A DNA stretch of 64,000 nucleotides from Clavulina sp. PMI_390 (lineage: Eukaryota > Basidiomycota > Agaricomycetes > Cantharellales > Hydnaceae), in the NCBI GenBank assembly GCA_015039315.1, contig WIDE01000009.1:62001-126000 (forward strand), written 5' to 3'. The position numbers were made by a program, and so were the translations under genes. Positions within the stretch are counted from its first letter, which is position 1. Every line of letters starts with the position of its first letter. Below the pieces are notes generated by a model that saw only the letters and a program-made list of their open reading frames with translations, was not told the DNA's origin and ran no database searches. Below are positions 50,365-62,495 of the stretch, piece after piece.

Positions 50365-52564
50365 TTATTGAGCTGAAACACGAGATGAGGGAAGGGGTCG
50401 GATTTGCCGGCCAGCGGCAGATATTTCCATACTCTTCCCTTTGGCAACAGCATGTTGGTATATGTCTGCAGCAACACCGGTTTGGTAAGCGGGCCGGGGC
50501 TGTGGAGAGGAAAACGTCAATGTAGAGGAGAATGGTGTGGAAGTGGGTAATGATGTGGGAAGGGAGGATGAGGACGAGGCGGCTAAGGGACAGGAGAAGT
50601 CGAAGGAAGAAGAGGGGAGGGTGGATGATGATGTGGACGATAGTGAGAAGCTGGTAGGGATAGTGATGCTTGGAGCAACAGCTTCAAGAACACGAGCCTT
50701 GTCAGAGGCTGTTTCAACTGACACAACAGACTTCGCCTGGGTAGGCAAGGACGAGTCACTGGTGGTAGGGCGAGCAGATAAAATAGATGGCCTGAGCGGT
50801 TTCGACGCTGGTATTGCTTTGGCCTTCTGCCTCGGAGATGGCTGCGGTATAACAAACATCGGAGTGCGCCAGGCTGGGGTCGCTGGTGTTTCTGAGTGGG
50901 AGGAAGGCATGGGAGCAGGTAGTGTGCTGGCAGATGTAGATGCAATCCCTCGCGATGGAGTGATGGGATTGATGAAATCAATAGAGCAATCAAGTAAGTT
51001 GGCAGGAGAGCCACTGGAGGGCAGTGAGAATGTAAATGCAGTATTTGCATCGGTAGCGGTTGGCTCCCCAAATTTGAACATGGCACAGGGTTCGGACGGT
51101 AGATCCAAGACAAAGCTGGGAGGCGGAGGAACAGTGACCATGGTCGATGGCAGGGACGCAGGAGCGACGGGGAGGTTGAAGGTGAAGGGGTGAGAAGCGG
51201 GAGCAGGGTTTGCATCGCCAAAAACAAATGGCTGCGAAGGAGGCGCGGACGCTGTCACTTTGCCAGGGCTGGGGATAAGCGATAGTGTATCGGCGAAATC
51301 TGGCTCTGGATTCGTACGCCACGAGCCAATCCGATATGGCGCAGCAGGAAGTGGAGTCGACAGTGTAGGGAATGAGGCGAAGTCCGAGAGCATGCCTGCT
51401 TTGTGAGGAAGAGACGAAGGGGCGGAGGGAGAAGGAGATCGCTGAAAGTTGAAGTGAGAAGATATTGACGTCTGTGTTGGCGAGAAATGGTCGGGTGATA
51501 GGGATCGCAGAGAGGAATCCCTTGAAGTCGCAGACGTGAAGCTGACTGATCTGGTAAGGGAGGGCGTGCGTGGTGAAAATCTGGGAGAAGAAACCTCTGT
51601 TTCTGCTTCACTATCACTCTCCCAGTCGGCATCATTGTCCTCTTCTGCCTCACTTGATGAGTCAGGTACGGGTTCAGGCGGTGAAGGTGCGCGATTAGCA
51701 TCATCAGATACCGCGTCCAGGTTGACGCTGCAAAGGATTTCAAGATCATCGGGATCTAGATCCTCGAGTGTAGCATCGTCCAGACCGAGGTGGGCGAGAA
51801 GCTGGCGCCGTTGTGCGAGCTGAGTTCGGCCACCAACAGCACCTCGTTGGCGACGGTTTTGGAACTATAAACAAGATAAGCTACGGCCGGGGAGGTCAAG
51901 GAAGAGGAACGTACCCAATGAGTCACATAGTCATAGGACAGGCCGGTGCTTTGACAGAACTCTTGTTTGTCTCTTTGAGTCGGGTTGGGAAGCACTTCGA
52001 AGATATGCTCGAGAATGTGATGGTAAGCCTGAGAAGAGACTTAGTATAGGGATCTATTTGCGGACAGAATGGATAAGATACCTTTGGGTCAGTATTATGG
52101 GGCATCAGTTGCACGTCCGCCGTCTGTTCTTGCTTGACGGATTGGGGGATGCACAGTGAGCTGCAAGCTGAGAAAAAGGTATCTTCAAGCTCTTGGACAG
52201 TAGAAATGAAAGCCTTTTGCGCGCTGTGTATGAAGCGGAGTACGTGGGCCTCATTGTCGGTTTGGGAGGTGGACGAGGTGGCGAGGATATCACTGCAGGC
52301 CTGTTTCAGGCTATTTGATCTTTCTAAATGAAAGGAGGCGATATCATCTTGCAATGCAAGTATCATCTCGCTGTGAAGAGACTCTGGAATCGAGGAGAGC
52401 TTGAGCCGAGGTCCGAGGTTATGGCTGGGGACGGGGAGGTGGGCGTGGTGGTCCAACCAGTATCTGTCAACTGGTTGGGAAGAGTCATAGCGAATGTTTA
52501 ACGAGTCGATAGAGGCTATCACATGGTCCAAATAGTGGAGTTTAGCCACTGAGCCCGCGTCCAT
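50365..52564 (-). CDS. HD2: Mating-type homeodomain protein HD2
   Basis: HD2-class homeodomain transcription factor of the matA-type locus; in compatible matings it heterodimerises with HD1 from the partner to start the dikaryon programme. Start at 52564. The N-terminal 160 residues are helical (likely the HD1-contact region; DRYWLDHHAHL and several Leu/Ala-rich helices). The homeodomain lies in 52028-51845 and reads from ILEHIFEVLPNPTQRDKQEF to WFQNRRQRG, a canonical non-TALE homeodomain with WFQNRR. An intron (51914-51865) splits it between Trp and Phe. An acidic segment (SSEAEEDNDADWESDSEAE) follows, then a long Ser/Pro-rich tail ending at 50365. About 700 residues. HD1 is divergent 176 bp away. 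Confidence 0.9.
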
Positions 52565-52740
52565 GTTGAGGGTGGGGGCGGAGTTTGGCACTGAGGGGAA
52601 CAAAGCAGTGTCAAGCTCAGCACGTGACAACAAAGAACAAGACAACCACCACCCAACACACTAACGACACTCCCGCAAGCGAGAAAGTTGCTCCAGAGAT
52701 CACTCCTTTGGAAGTATCTAGGTGCCTACACTCCAGTCTC
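52565..52740. promoter_or_regulatory. Shared divergent promoter of HD2 and HD1
   Basis: 176 bases separate the two start codons (52564 minus, 52741 plus). Divergent transcription from a short shared promoter is the standard layout of basidiomycete HD mating loci. No specific binding site was identified. Confidence 0.65.
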
Positions 52741-55016
52741 ATGTCCTCTGATGCATCCCTTGTCTCTCACTTTGCGGATGCGGAATCCCAACTTTTGGCT
52801 GCCGCCCAGACCGGTGCACCAGCTTCGAACTGGGTCAACTTCGAGAAGAGCTTTGCCGCTCTTTCGACCCGTACATTGCTAGCGCTAAAGCTGAACTCGC
52901 TCGCCGATACAGACAAGCGCGCTATCAATGCGTCTGTAAGGCGGATTCAAGCCATCACGAAACTATATCATCATCTAGAATCCCTCACCCGAGACCATCA
53001 GGTTACTCTCCTAGCACAAACACGCGAAATTCTTTTACACCCAAATCATACACATAACGTGCCATCCAAAAAGGTACTAGACGTACCTACGTCATCGCTT
53101 CCCCTTGATCCTTCCAAACTGGACTATTCCCCCTGTGTCGAATGGTTTGTCACACACTTTTCCTTCCCATACCCCTCATCAAAGGATAAGGCTAGTCTCG
53201 CAGCACATGTAGGCGTTGAGCCCTTGTCCGTAGAACGATGGTTCACCAATTATCGCCGTCGTTCCGGATGGAGCCAGGTCATGAAGACCTTCGCTGGTAA
53301 TAACAAGAACCAGATGCGGACCCTTGTTGAGACGGTGCTTGATCCGCACCGCTCTCATAAGGTACAGCAGGATGCGAAAGACGCGATCGCCAAGGCCCAA
53401 TCCTATCTTTCACAAAAAACCGATGTTGCGCCTATCATTTTGGAAGCCATCGCCATGAAGCCAATGACCCCCGACGAGCTGGAGAACTACCAAAAGTCGC
53501 GACGCGCGCGCCAACAAAAGGTTGCCTCTCTCGTCAAAGCAGCTCGCGAGAAGGCCTCTACAAAGAATCCTGTCTCTGCGGGAAAGCGGAAACGCCATGA
53601 CGAGAATGTCAACGCTGATGATGTCCGCCCATCCAAGAGGTCTCATCTTGCTGCCCCGTACCCAGCCTCATCTACTCCCTCCCCTACTTATTCATCCTCC
53701 ACGAAGCGTCAACGAGAACCATCTGATGATGTCAGCGGCGAGCCGGCCTCGAAGAAGGCTCGGTCCACGCGCGATGATTTTCGCGTGGTGTATGATGCTG
53801 ATGGCCGCGCCCATTGTCAGCGTCGAAAGATAAAATCTCGTGGGTCTTCTACCTTTGTTGCGTAGCGCATTTATGTTCAACTCCTTGCTTTCTCGTAGGT
53901 TCTACTCCCATGCCCAAGCCAACGTCCCCCTCTTCTATCTCCACGCTATCCCCAACTAACCCTGACTCTGCCTCCAAACTCCAAAAGCGCAAGAGCCAAC
54001 CATCTCTCGATACCGACGAATCCTTTTCTCCTTCCCCTCCCCCTGCTCATAAGCGTCGTAAACTGACATCATCTGCCGTCGCCCGTTCCGCTTCCCTCAA
54101 TGAGTCCACCGTGCTGGCGAACTCCAAACAGAAAAAGTCGAGCAAGGACAAAAAGTCTCGTGCTGGATCCGCTCCTGTTACTAGCCCACCTACCGCATTC
54201 CCGGGTCCTAATGACGATGTGGCGACCGAGGTTAGGGCTGTCACAAATCTCCAAGCGCCATCAACAACGATCATACATCCTCCTCTCACTGCTAAAGAAC
54301 TTGACGATATCCTTTCCGGTGCTAGCATGATGTCTCATCCTGCGAAACTCCCCACCCCTATCAACACATCTACCCTTTCTAACATGAGCATCTCGCAGCT
54401 ACAAGATCTAGTTCCGACACCATCCAATACCCACTTCCCCGTCCAGTTCTACCCACTGATCCCCTCTGCCGACCAAATTTCATCATCCAACGCCCAAGTT
54501 TCCTTGGACCTTTCCTCTATTGGATCGTTCGAACCGCCCGATAATCTTGACTTTAACTCCCTCCAGGGTGCAAACATCCTCACCAATCAAATCATGTCTC
54601 AAGCTCCATCTTCGATGCTTACCACCGGCGATGTCACCCAGTTCGTTCAGAACGAGGACCTCAGTAGCTTCATGGTGCCCCCAATGTTGCACACGACGTA
54701 TTCTTCACCACAGCCCTCACTGAGCTCGAGTCCCAGCTCAAGCCCCACCAGCTCATTCTGCTCTTCACCTACCTCATCCACGCCATCTTCCACGTCCCTC
54801 GTAAAACACCCTTTCCTTCCTACCGCCCAACCGCCGGTTGTAGTGGCGACAGATCGCAAAGAACTCATTCGGCGCAAGCTCGAGCTGCTAGAGACGCAGC
54901 GCAAGGCCCTCCAGATGGAGATGGAACTCGAAGAGCTCGAGAGCGCGAGTGCTGCTGGTAGCCAAAGCGTCTCCAGAGATTTTCAGTCGAGTATTGACCT
55001 ACTTTCGGTGATGTGA
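52741..55016 (+). CDS. HD1: Mating-type homeodomain protein HD1
   Basis: HD1-class (TALE) homeodomain partner of HD2. Start ATG 52741; no ATG lies upstream in frame before the HD2 gene. The N-terminal 120 residues are helical, as expected for the specificity region. The homeodomain (about 53118-53283) contains WFVTHFSFPYPS with the TALE Pro-Tyr-Pro loop and WFTNYRRRSGWSQV as recognition helix. Basic patches KRKRH and KRQRE follow. Exon 1 ends at 53839; intron 53840-53898 (GTGGGT..GTAG) joins in frame to exon 2, which carries another nuclear-type signal (KRRKL near 54050), Ser/Pro-rich regions, and a C-terminal Leu/Glu coiled coil (LIRRKLELLETQRKALQ). Stop at 55016, about 738 residues. Unspliced, exon 1 would end at 53865; the clean in-frame intron favours one gene over two. 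Confidence 0.9.
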
Positions 55017-55525
55017 TTGGTGGAAACGGGGTGGAGTATCGTTATACTTAATATGGTGGGTCCCTACTTGGGTCATGAACGGGCCAGTGTGCTCACTTGT
55101 GGTTCATAGTTTACTATTGTGCTTGTGGTATTACTATGCAATTTTTCCCGCATCCGCCCTTTTCTTTCCCATTAATTTCTGCCCTCACTTTATCTGTATA
55201 TGGTCTGTTATATATTCTGCTTCTGCTTCTCGTGTTGCACTACCTGCTTCCGTTTTCGCTATTTGGCAGTTCGTCATCCTTATTTGTCTACTTCATCTAC
55301 TGCTGTCATCCTGTATTACTTGCCGAATCTAGTATTGCGAAATCCATCTTTCTCACTCTGCGACATCACGATGTAAAAGCCAGAATCACATGGTCTCTCA
55401 TCTTCCAGCTATAAGTAGCTTGCAAGAGACGAGGGGAGGGTGATGAGTGTGACTCCCCTTGTCACGACTTTCAATCGGACGCGTTGCTCCCAGACGCCAC
55501 ACGAGCCACTCGAGACATCCTCACC
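55017..55525. other. HD1 3' region and Argonaute promoter
   Basis: 509 T/C-rich bases between two genes on the same strand; presumed 3' UTR of HD1 and promoter of the Argonaute gene. Confidence 0.5.
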
Positions 55526-58500
55526 ATGGCGGCCCCCACAGGTCCTCCGCCGATAATGCGACGACAGGCTGTGTCTTCTCGATCATCGCAATCCATGCCC
55601 CGGTCTGGAAAACCAGTCTCAGGCGTCGTAACAAACCTCTTCCCTGTCTATCAACAATTCAGAGAGAACTCACAGGTCTTCCTCTACGATGGCAAGTCAT
55701 ATGGATTCTAATTGATAAAAATGCTAAATCCTCCTTGTTCGGTTATGCTATCTGGCTCCTGACTGTCCTTGCGTCGACAAATACAGTTTGTATGTCTCGA
55801 TCGCCCTCCTCGTATAGGCGCCACAAGTTGCTAACATGCTGATACCATATCAGCAATCGGTTTGCCCAAGGGAAGAACCAATAAGAACATAACAGATTCG
55901 AAGGGTCCGGCCCCGACTCAGTCCGATAAGCCAGCAGCGCCACCACGACCTGTTCCACGCCGATTTCTTGAATCCGTTCTCGGACATTTCATGCACAGAG
56001 CCCATCCGGAGCTTTTTCCTGGCAGCGGTTATTTTGATGGTCGTTCTATCCTCTATCTATTCAACGCGCAGAACATCAAGCAAGGAGGCACAGTGAGCAC
56101 GACCTCGTCTCTGGATGCAGAAATTTATCACTGATGTTGCTTTGTTCCGTGCTGGTGTAGTGGAAGTTCACGATGGGTGAAGAGGGGGAAGAGTATAGCG
56201 TGACTCTGACCTATACTAGGGCAGAGTCTTTCAAGTATGTGTCTGTCTACACCATCCCTGTCCATCATTGCTAATATATGAGTCATTTCACTAGACCTAT
56301 CTTTGATCTTCTGAATGGAATACCAAATGCCAACGAAGTTACCGAGTCCGACCAATTCGTCTCGGCATTGCAGGCTGTCTTTCGCCAGGGCGCGCTCACC
56401 ACATCAACCTTTGTCGCGACGAAACGAGCTGTCTTCCCCTACGACCGAGAATTTAGCCATAACAACTATCCTACCCTCGCCCCTGGAATAGCCTTGCTTA
56501 AGGGATTGTTCATGTGAGTCGATATGCTCCGTGGCTCTCGTAACGAATTAGCAATATCCACTAACGCCCCTCACAGGAGCGTAAGGCCTGTAATTGGCAG
56601 ATTGGTGGTCAACATCGATGTTTCCAACCTCGTGGTGTAGGTATCTCGTAAATCGTCGCATGTGCTTACGAACTCGCTCACATCTCCCTGAACGTAGACA
56701 TAAATGGATCCCACTTATCTATTACTGCAGGGAATATCTCGGTCGGAACGATTCCATAGATGACGCGCCACTCGACCGTGGCGCCGAAAACATCCTCAAG
56801 GCTGCTCTAAGAAGGATCCAAGTTTGCCACTCCCCGAGGCACCCTTTATATAAGAAAGGATTGACTGCAGGGCAACCCAAACGCTTCAAGATCATTGGGT
56901 TCTCGAGGTCTGGGGCTGATCGTCTGTGGCTTGAAAAGGACGGGCAGCAGATTACTGTTGCAGTAAGTAGGTGCCTTGGCTGGATGATGAGCGCGCGGTT
57001 GAGCATAGTTTTTCTCCTTTGAAGCAATATTTTGCCAATCATCCTGCAGGGCGCACCATGCTTCAATACCCGCGAGCCGTTTGTGCTCATATTGAGGGTC
57101 GAAAGGCCACGGATCCAAAGAATCCCCCACCACCAATTTATATACCCCTCGAACTACTCGACATCGCTCCTGGTCAGGTCTACAAGTCTACACTCTCTCC
57201 TGCTGCCGCTACCGAAATGATACATCAGACTACATCCTCGCCCCCTAATCGTCTTCGAGCTATTCAGGAAAAGCTGAGAGTGAGCTCTTCCCTCACATTC
57301 GACCACTTGATTATTGACGCTTTCCCTTATCTAGGGCCTCAATTTGAACAACAAATCTGCCTTAATGAATGCAGGTACCAGCATCAACTATGAACCGCTC
57401 CAGATCCAATCGGCCAGAATGCTTGACCCGAGGAGCCTTATATTTGGCGAGAATCGTGGTGAACAGGTATATATTTCCTGTATTGCGAGCTGCTCTTTCT
57501 TTCTGGTAATTTGTACTGACACCACCCCACAGGCTCGCGGTGGTAGTTGGAGTTGGCATAGTTCGGGTGGTGGACGTCAAATGCCGAAGCGGTATGCAAG
57601 ACCCGCAGTCATTAAAGGCTGGGGAGTGGTCAATTTCGATCCGACCATTCGGTACACGCCTGAGCGTGATGAAGCACCGGGTGCTCGGCCGCATCCCTTG
57701 ATGGAGTTTGCGATGGGTTTAAAGGTCACGCTCAACGCGAGAGGTCAGTCCTTCGCCTGTTAGACAATTCATTCTAACAGAATGTTCACCGTACCATTCT
57801 ACCCATCCCCAGGTCTCAGTAAGCTCAAAATTATACGTACCAAACTTGACGTGGTTCTGATTTCGTGGGTTGTTCTTAGCAACGGGCGGCCAACCCATTA
57901 TCCACGCACCTGCACGAGGTTTCAATGGTAGCACAGTCTACGTATGCTGACACCTTTTCATGCAACGTCCCTTCCCTGTTACTGACTGATCTGTGCCTCC
58001 AGGAGGAACTGCGTGCAGCAGTACGGAAGGTCCAGCAAGCTCAAAAATACCCATGCGGAGATGCGGATATACTCCTGGTTTGTGTGCTCGACTTGCCCAG
58101 CGATGATATTCGGGCAAAAGTCAAAGCATGGAGTGACGTAGGAACTGGAATCGCAACGCAGGTAAGCCCGTGATCCTAGCTATCTTTATCTACTGGTAAT
58201 TACCTGACCCACGTGCGACGGACGAAGATTGTTGTAGGGTCGAAGATCAAGAAAGGCTCCAACTCAAAAGCGGATGGTTCTGTGAGTATTCGGATATAGC
58301 AATCCAAAAGTGGCTTCCACTGACCTTTCACCTAGTATCTTAACAACCTTTCGCTCAAAATTAATGCGAAACTTGGAGGTTCCAATCAACTCATACATAA
58401 TAAGGGCCTGGCAGCGGTTCCTGCAGTCATTGTTGGTCAGTCGCCATTCTCGCTTGGCGCAGACAAAACCCTCAACTAATTTGCTTTATGTTAGGCGCTG

Positions 58501-59706
58501 ACGTTTCTCATCCGTCTCCTGGAGCGTTTGGGCCATCTGTTGCAGCTGTTACATGCAGTGTGGGTGGGGGCGACTACGCCCGCTACCGGGCGAAAGCTCA
58601 TGTCCAACCCCCTCGCCAAGAGATCATTCAAGACTTCGCTCGTCACGTCTATGTGAGTACTTCCACGTTCAGAATGATACCCGGAATCTAGACCAGCACT
58701 GTGACCCCATATGATTGCTTCTGGGTGTAGTCTCTCCTAGCCGACGGAGTTGGTCACATCATCATATTCCGCGATGGAGTATCCGAATCGCAATTCCAAG
58801 CCGTTTTTGATAATGAGCTAGGCTCCCTTATTGGTGCGGAGATAGTTGGGGACAAACGATTATGCTGATACTGATTCAGATCAATTCTCCTATGCGTAGG
58901 CTACCTAACAAAGAAATTTGATCGTGAAGCGCAAAAGCCAAGACCTAAGGTTACCTACGTCGTTGTTGGGAAAAGGCACCACATTCGCTTCTTTCCCTCC
59001 AACTCACATGATCCCTCCGTGGATTCGCGGAGCCAGAACTTCCTGCCGGGCTTGGTCGTCGATCAAGAAGTTGTTCATCCAGTTTGGAATGACTTCTATC
59101 TGCAGTCCCAGAAGCCAATCCAAGGGACTTCGCGGCCAGGCCACTACACAGTGCTCTGGGACGAAAATCGCATACCTCAATCAGAGTGAGCGTCTAATTT
59201 CCTCGTTATTCCTCATCTTGGAACACCGCACTGAGCTGTTACTCCACCTATATAGCCTACAAGAGATGATCTTCGACTTATGTCACATTCAGAGCCGGGC
59301 AACGACCGCCGTGTCGATCCCCGCTCCCGTAGCCTGTAAGTGCCTAGTTTCAACCTGGAGCCTTTATTTGAACTATCTGACCCACCTTGTTTCTCAGACG
59401 CCCACGTATGGATCCTTCCTCATTTGTTACCCGCCTACTATATGCTTACACCACACTGTTTTCACAGCTTGCCTGTTCACGCGCCCGTCTACATTTACGC
59501 GACTCCTTGTATGGGCCTGATGGGACTCTCACTGAGGACTCGACAGGATCAGCCGTCATCACCGATAAGCAATTGGCGGAATGGAATGCCCTCGTTGCTA
59601 CTCATCACATCGCTGCTAAGGTAAGTGATTGTAGTATGGCCTGTTCAACGGACACTGACCGCCATGCTCCCCCGCCTTCTGCGAGTAGAGGATGTATTGG
59701 ATATAG
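55526..59706 (+). CDS. Argonaute (slicer-type)
   Basis: RNA-silencing endonuclease guided by small RNAs. Start ATG 55526 (CACCATGG). The N domain opens TNLFPVYQQF...FLYDVSIGLPKGR, which needs a GC-AG intron, a 3-base exon and a GTATGT intron (see separate entry). ArgoN text follows (PRRFLESVLGHFMHRAHPELF), linker LTTSTFVATKRAVFP, a PAZ region (about 56730-57250), linker 2 with SINYEPLQIQSARMLDPRSL, MID, and PIWI. PIWI has the full DEDH tetrad: Asp in VGADVSHPSPG (58494 on), Glu in PRQEIIQDF, Asp in IIIFRDGVSESQF (near 58765), and His in YAHLACSRARLH, formed across an intron at about 59407-59467. The end MYWI sits at the C-terminus, where Argonautes carry a conserved aromatic motif; stop 59704-59706. 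About 20 exons; no frame break seen. Adjacent to HD1, 509 bp downstream. Confidence 0.9.
55692..55853 (+). other. GC-AG intron, 3-base microexon, GT-AG intron in Argonaute
   Basis: Exon 1 ends ..TAC GAT G at 55691. Intron 1 is 55692-55786 (GCAAGT ... ATACAG), the microexon TTT is 55787-55789, and intron 2 is 55790-55853 (GTATGT ... GCTAAC branch-like ... TATCAG). The join G/TT-T/CA encodes Val-Ser and restores YDVSI, the conserved Argonaute N-domain motif. Reading through meets a stop; treating the whole as one intron gives Asp-Ala-Ile instead. Between 55697 and 55786 there is no other AG to serve as acceptor. Confidence 0.65.
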
Positions 59707-60247
59707 CTCGACGTCACTAGATCATCGTGAAGGTTTGCTCCCAATGCTGAACCATCCATAAAGCTCAACGAGCCAACAATCCTCTGAGCTTTTTGCCTAT
59801 TTGATATCTTGCTTTCGCTTTCTTGCCCCACTTGCTTTCTCGCGCATTTCGTCAAGCGTGCTGCTGCTGGTCTTGACCTTCGTCAATTTATTTGCCAACT
59901 TATTGTCTTCGTCATATTTGTTCTGTATCTGCTGTACCAATCTTCGATTGATCACGATGCCTCAATTCTTGTTGTATTTGTTCATGTCCAACGACAAGCT
60001 CATACCATCCGTATATACTGTGTAGGTACAATCCTAATTGCTTCGCTATTCCGTTGTTCCTCTTCTCCTACTGTTGTTGTATCCATTTTTTTGGCTTCGC
60101 ATCTTGTTGCGCCATCATGCTCGGTGGAAAAATATTGGCTACTTTTTGCTCTCTCCATCCAGGCACTGGTTGCATTTCTCAAAAATAAACATGATTCCAT
60201 TCCAGTAATGAGAAATTCTACTATGCTAGTATCTATGCACTCCACCT
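59707..60247. other. Convergent 3' region, Argonaute / aminotransferase
   Basis: 541 T-rich bases between convergent stop codons; presumed 3' UTRs. No supported coding feature. Confidence 0.5.
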
Positions 60248-62303
<2,056 letters not shown>

Positions 62304-62495
62304 TTTTGTTCTAACAGGGGGTGTTCTTGATTAACAAGATGAGTGGAGGATAGGTTTGGTGGTAGAGAGGAGGAGAAAAGTGGAGTTGAACCTGGTTCGC
62401 CAATTAAGTCCGATTCTGTCGCTTCCTAATCGGGTAAGCGTCCTCGGCCACAACAAACAACTTTCATTTCTCCCTCACTTGCACCCCGATCGATC
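62304..62495. promoter_or_regulatory. Divergent promoter, aminotransferase / aspartyl-tRNA synthetase
   Basis: 192 bases between the two start codons. No specific binding site was identified. Both flanking enzymes use aspartate, so co-regulation is conceivable but not shown. Confidence 0.4.

Noticed and set aside
50537..51193. 218-codon plus-strand open frame rich in Gly, Ala, Val
   Set aside because: Complement of the Ser/Pro-rich tail of HD2; a typical shadow of biased coding sequence.
53899..55016. Separate gene downstream of the HD1 homeodomain exon
   Set aside because: A 59-base GTGGGT..GTAG intron joins it in frame to HD1, and the tail with coiled coil and basic patch fits an HD1 C-terminus.
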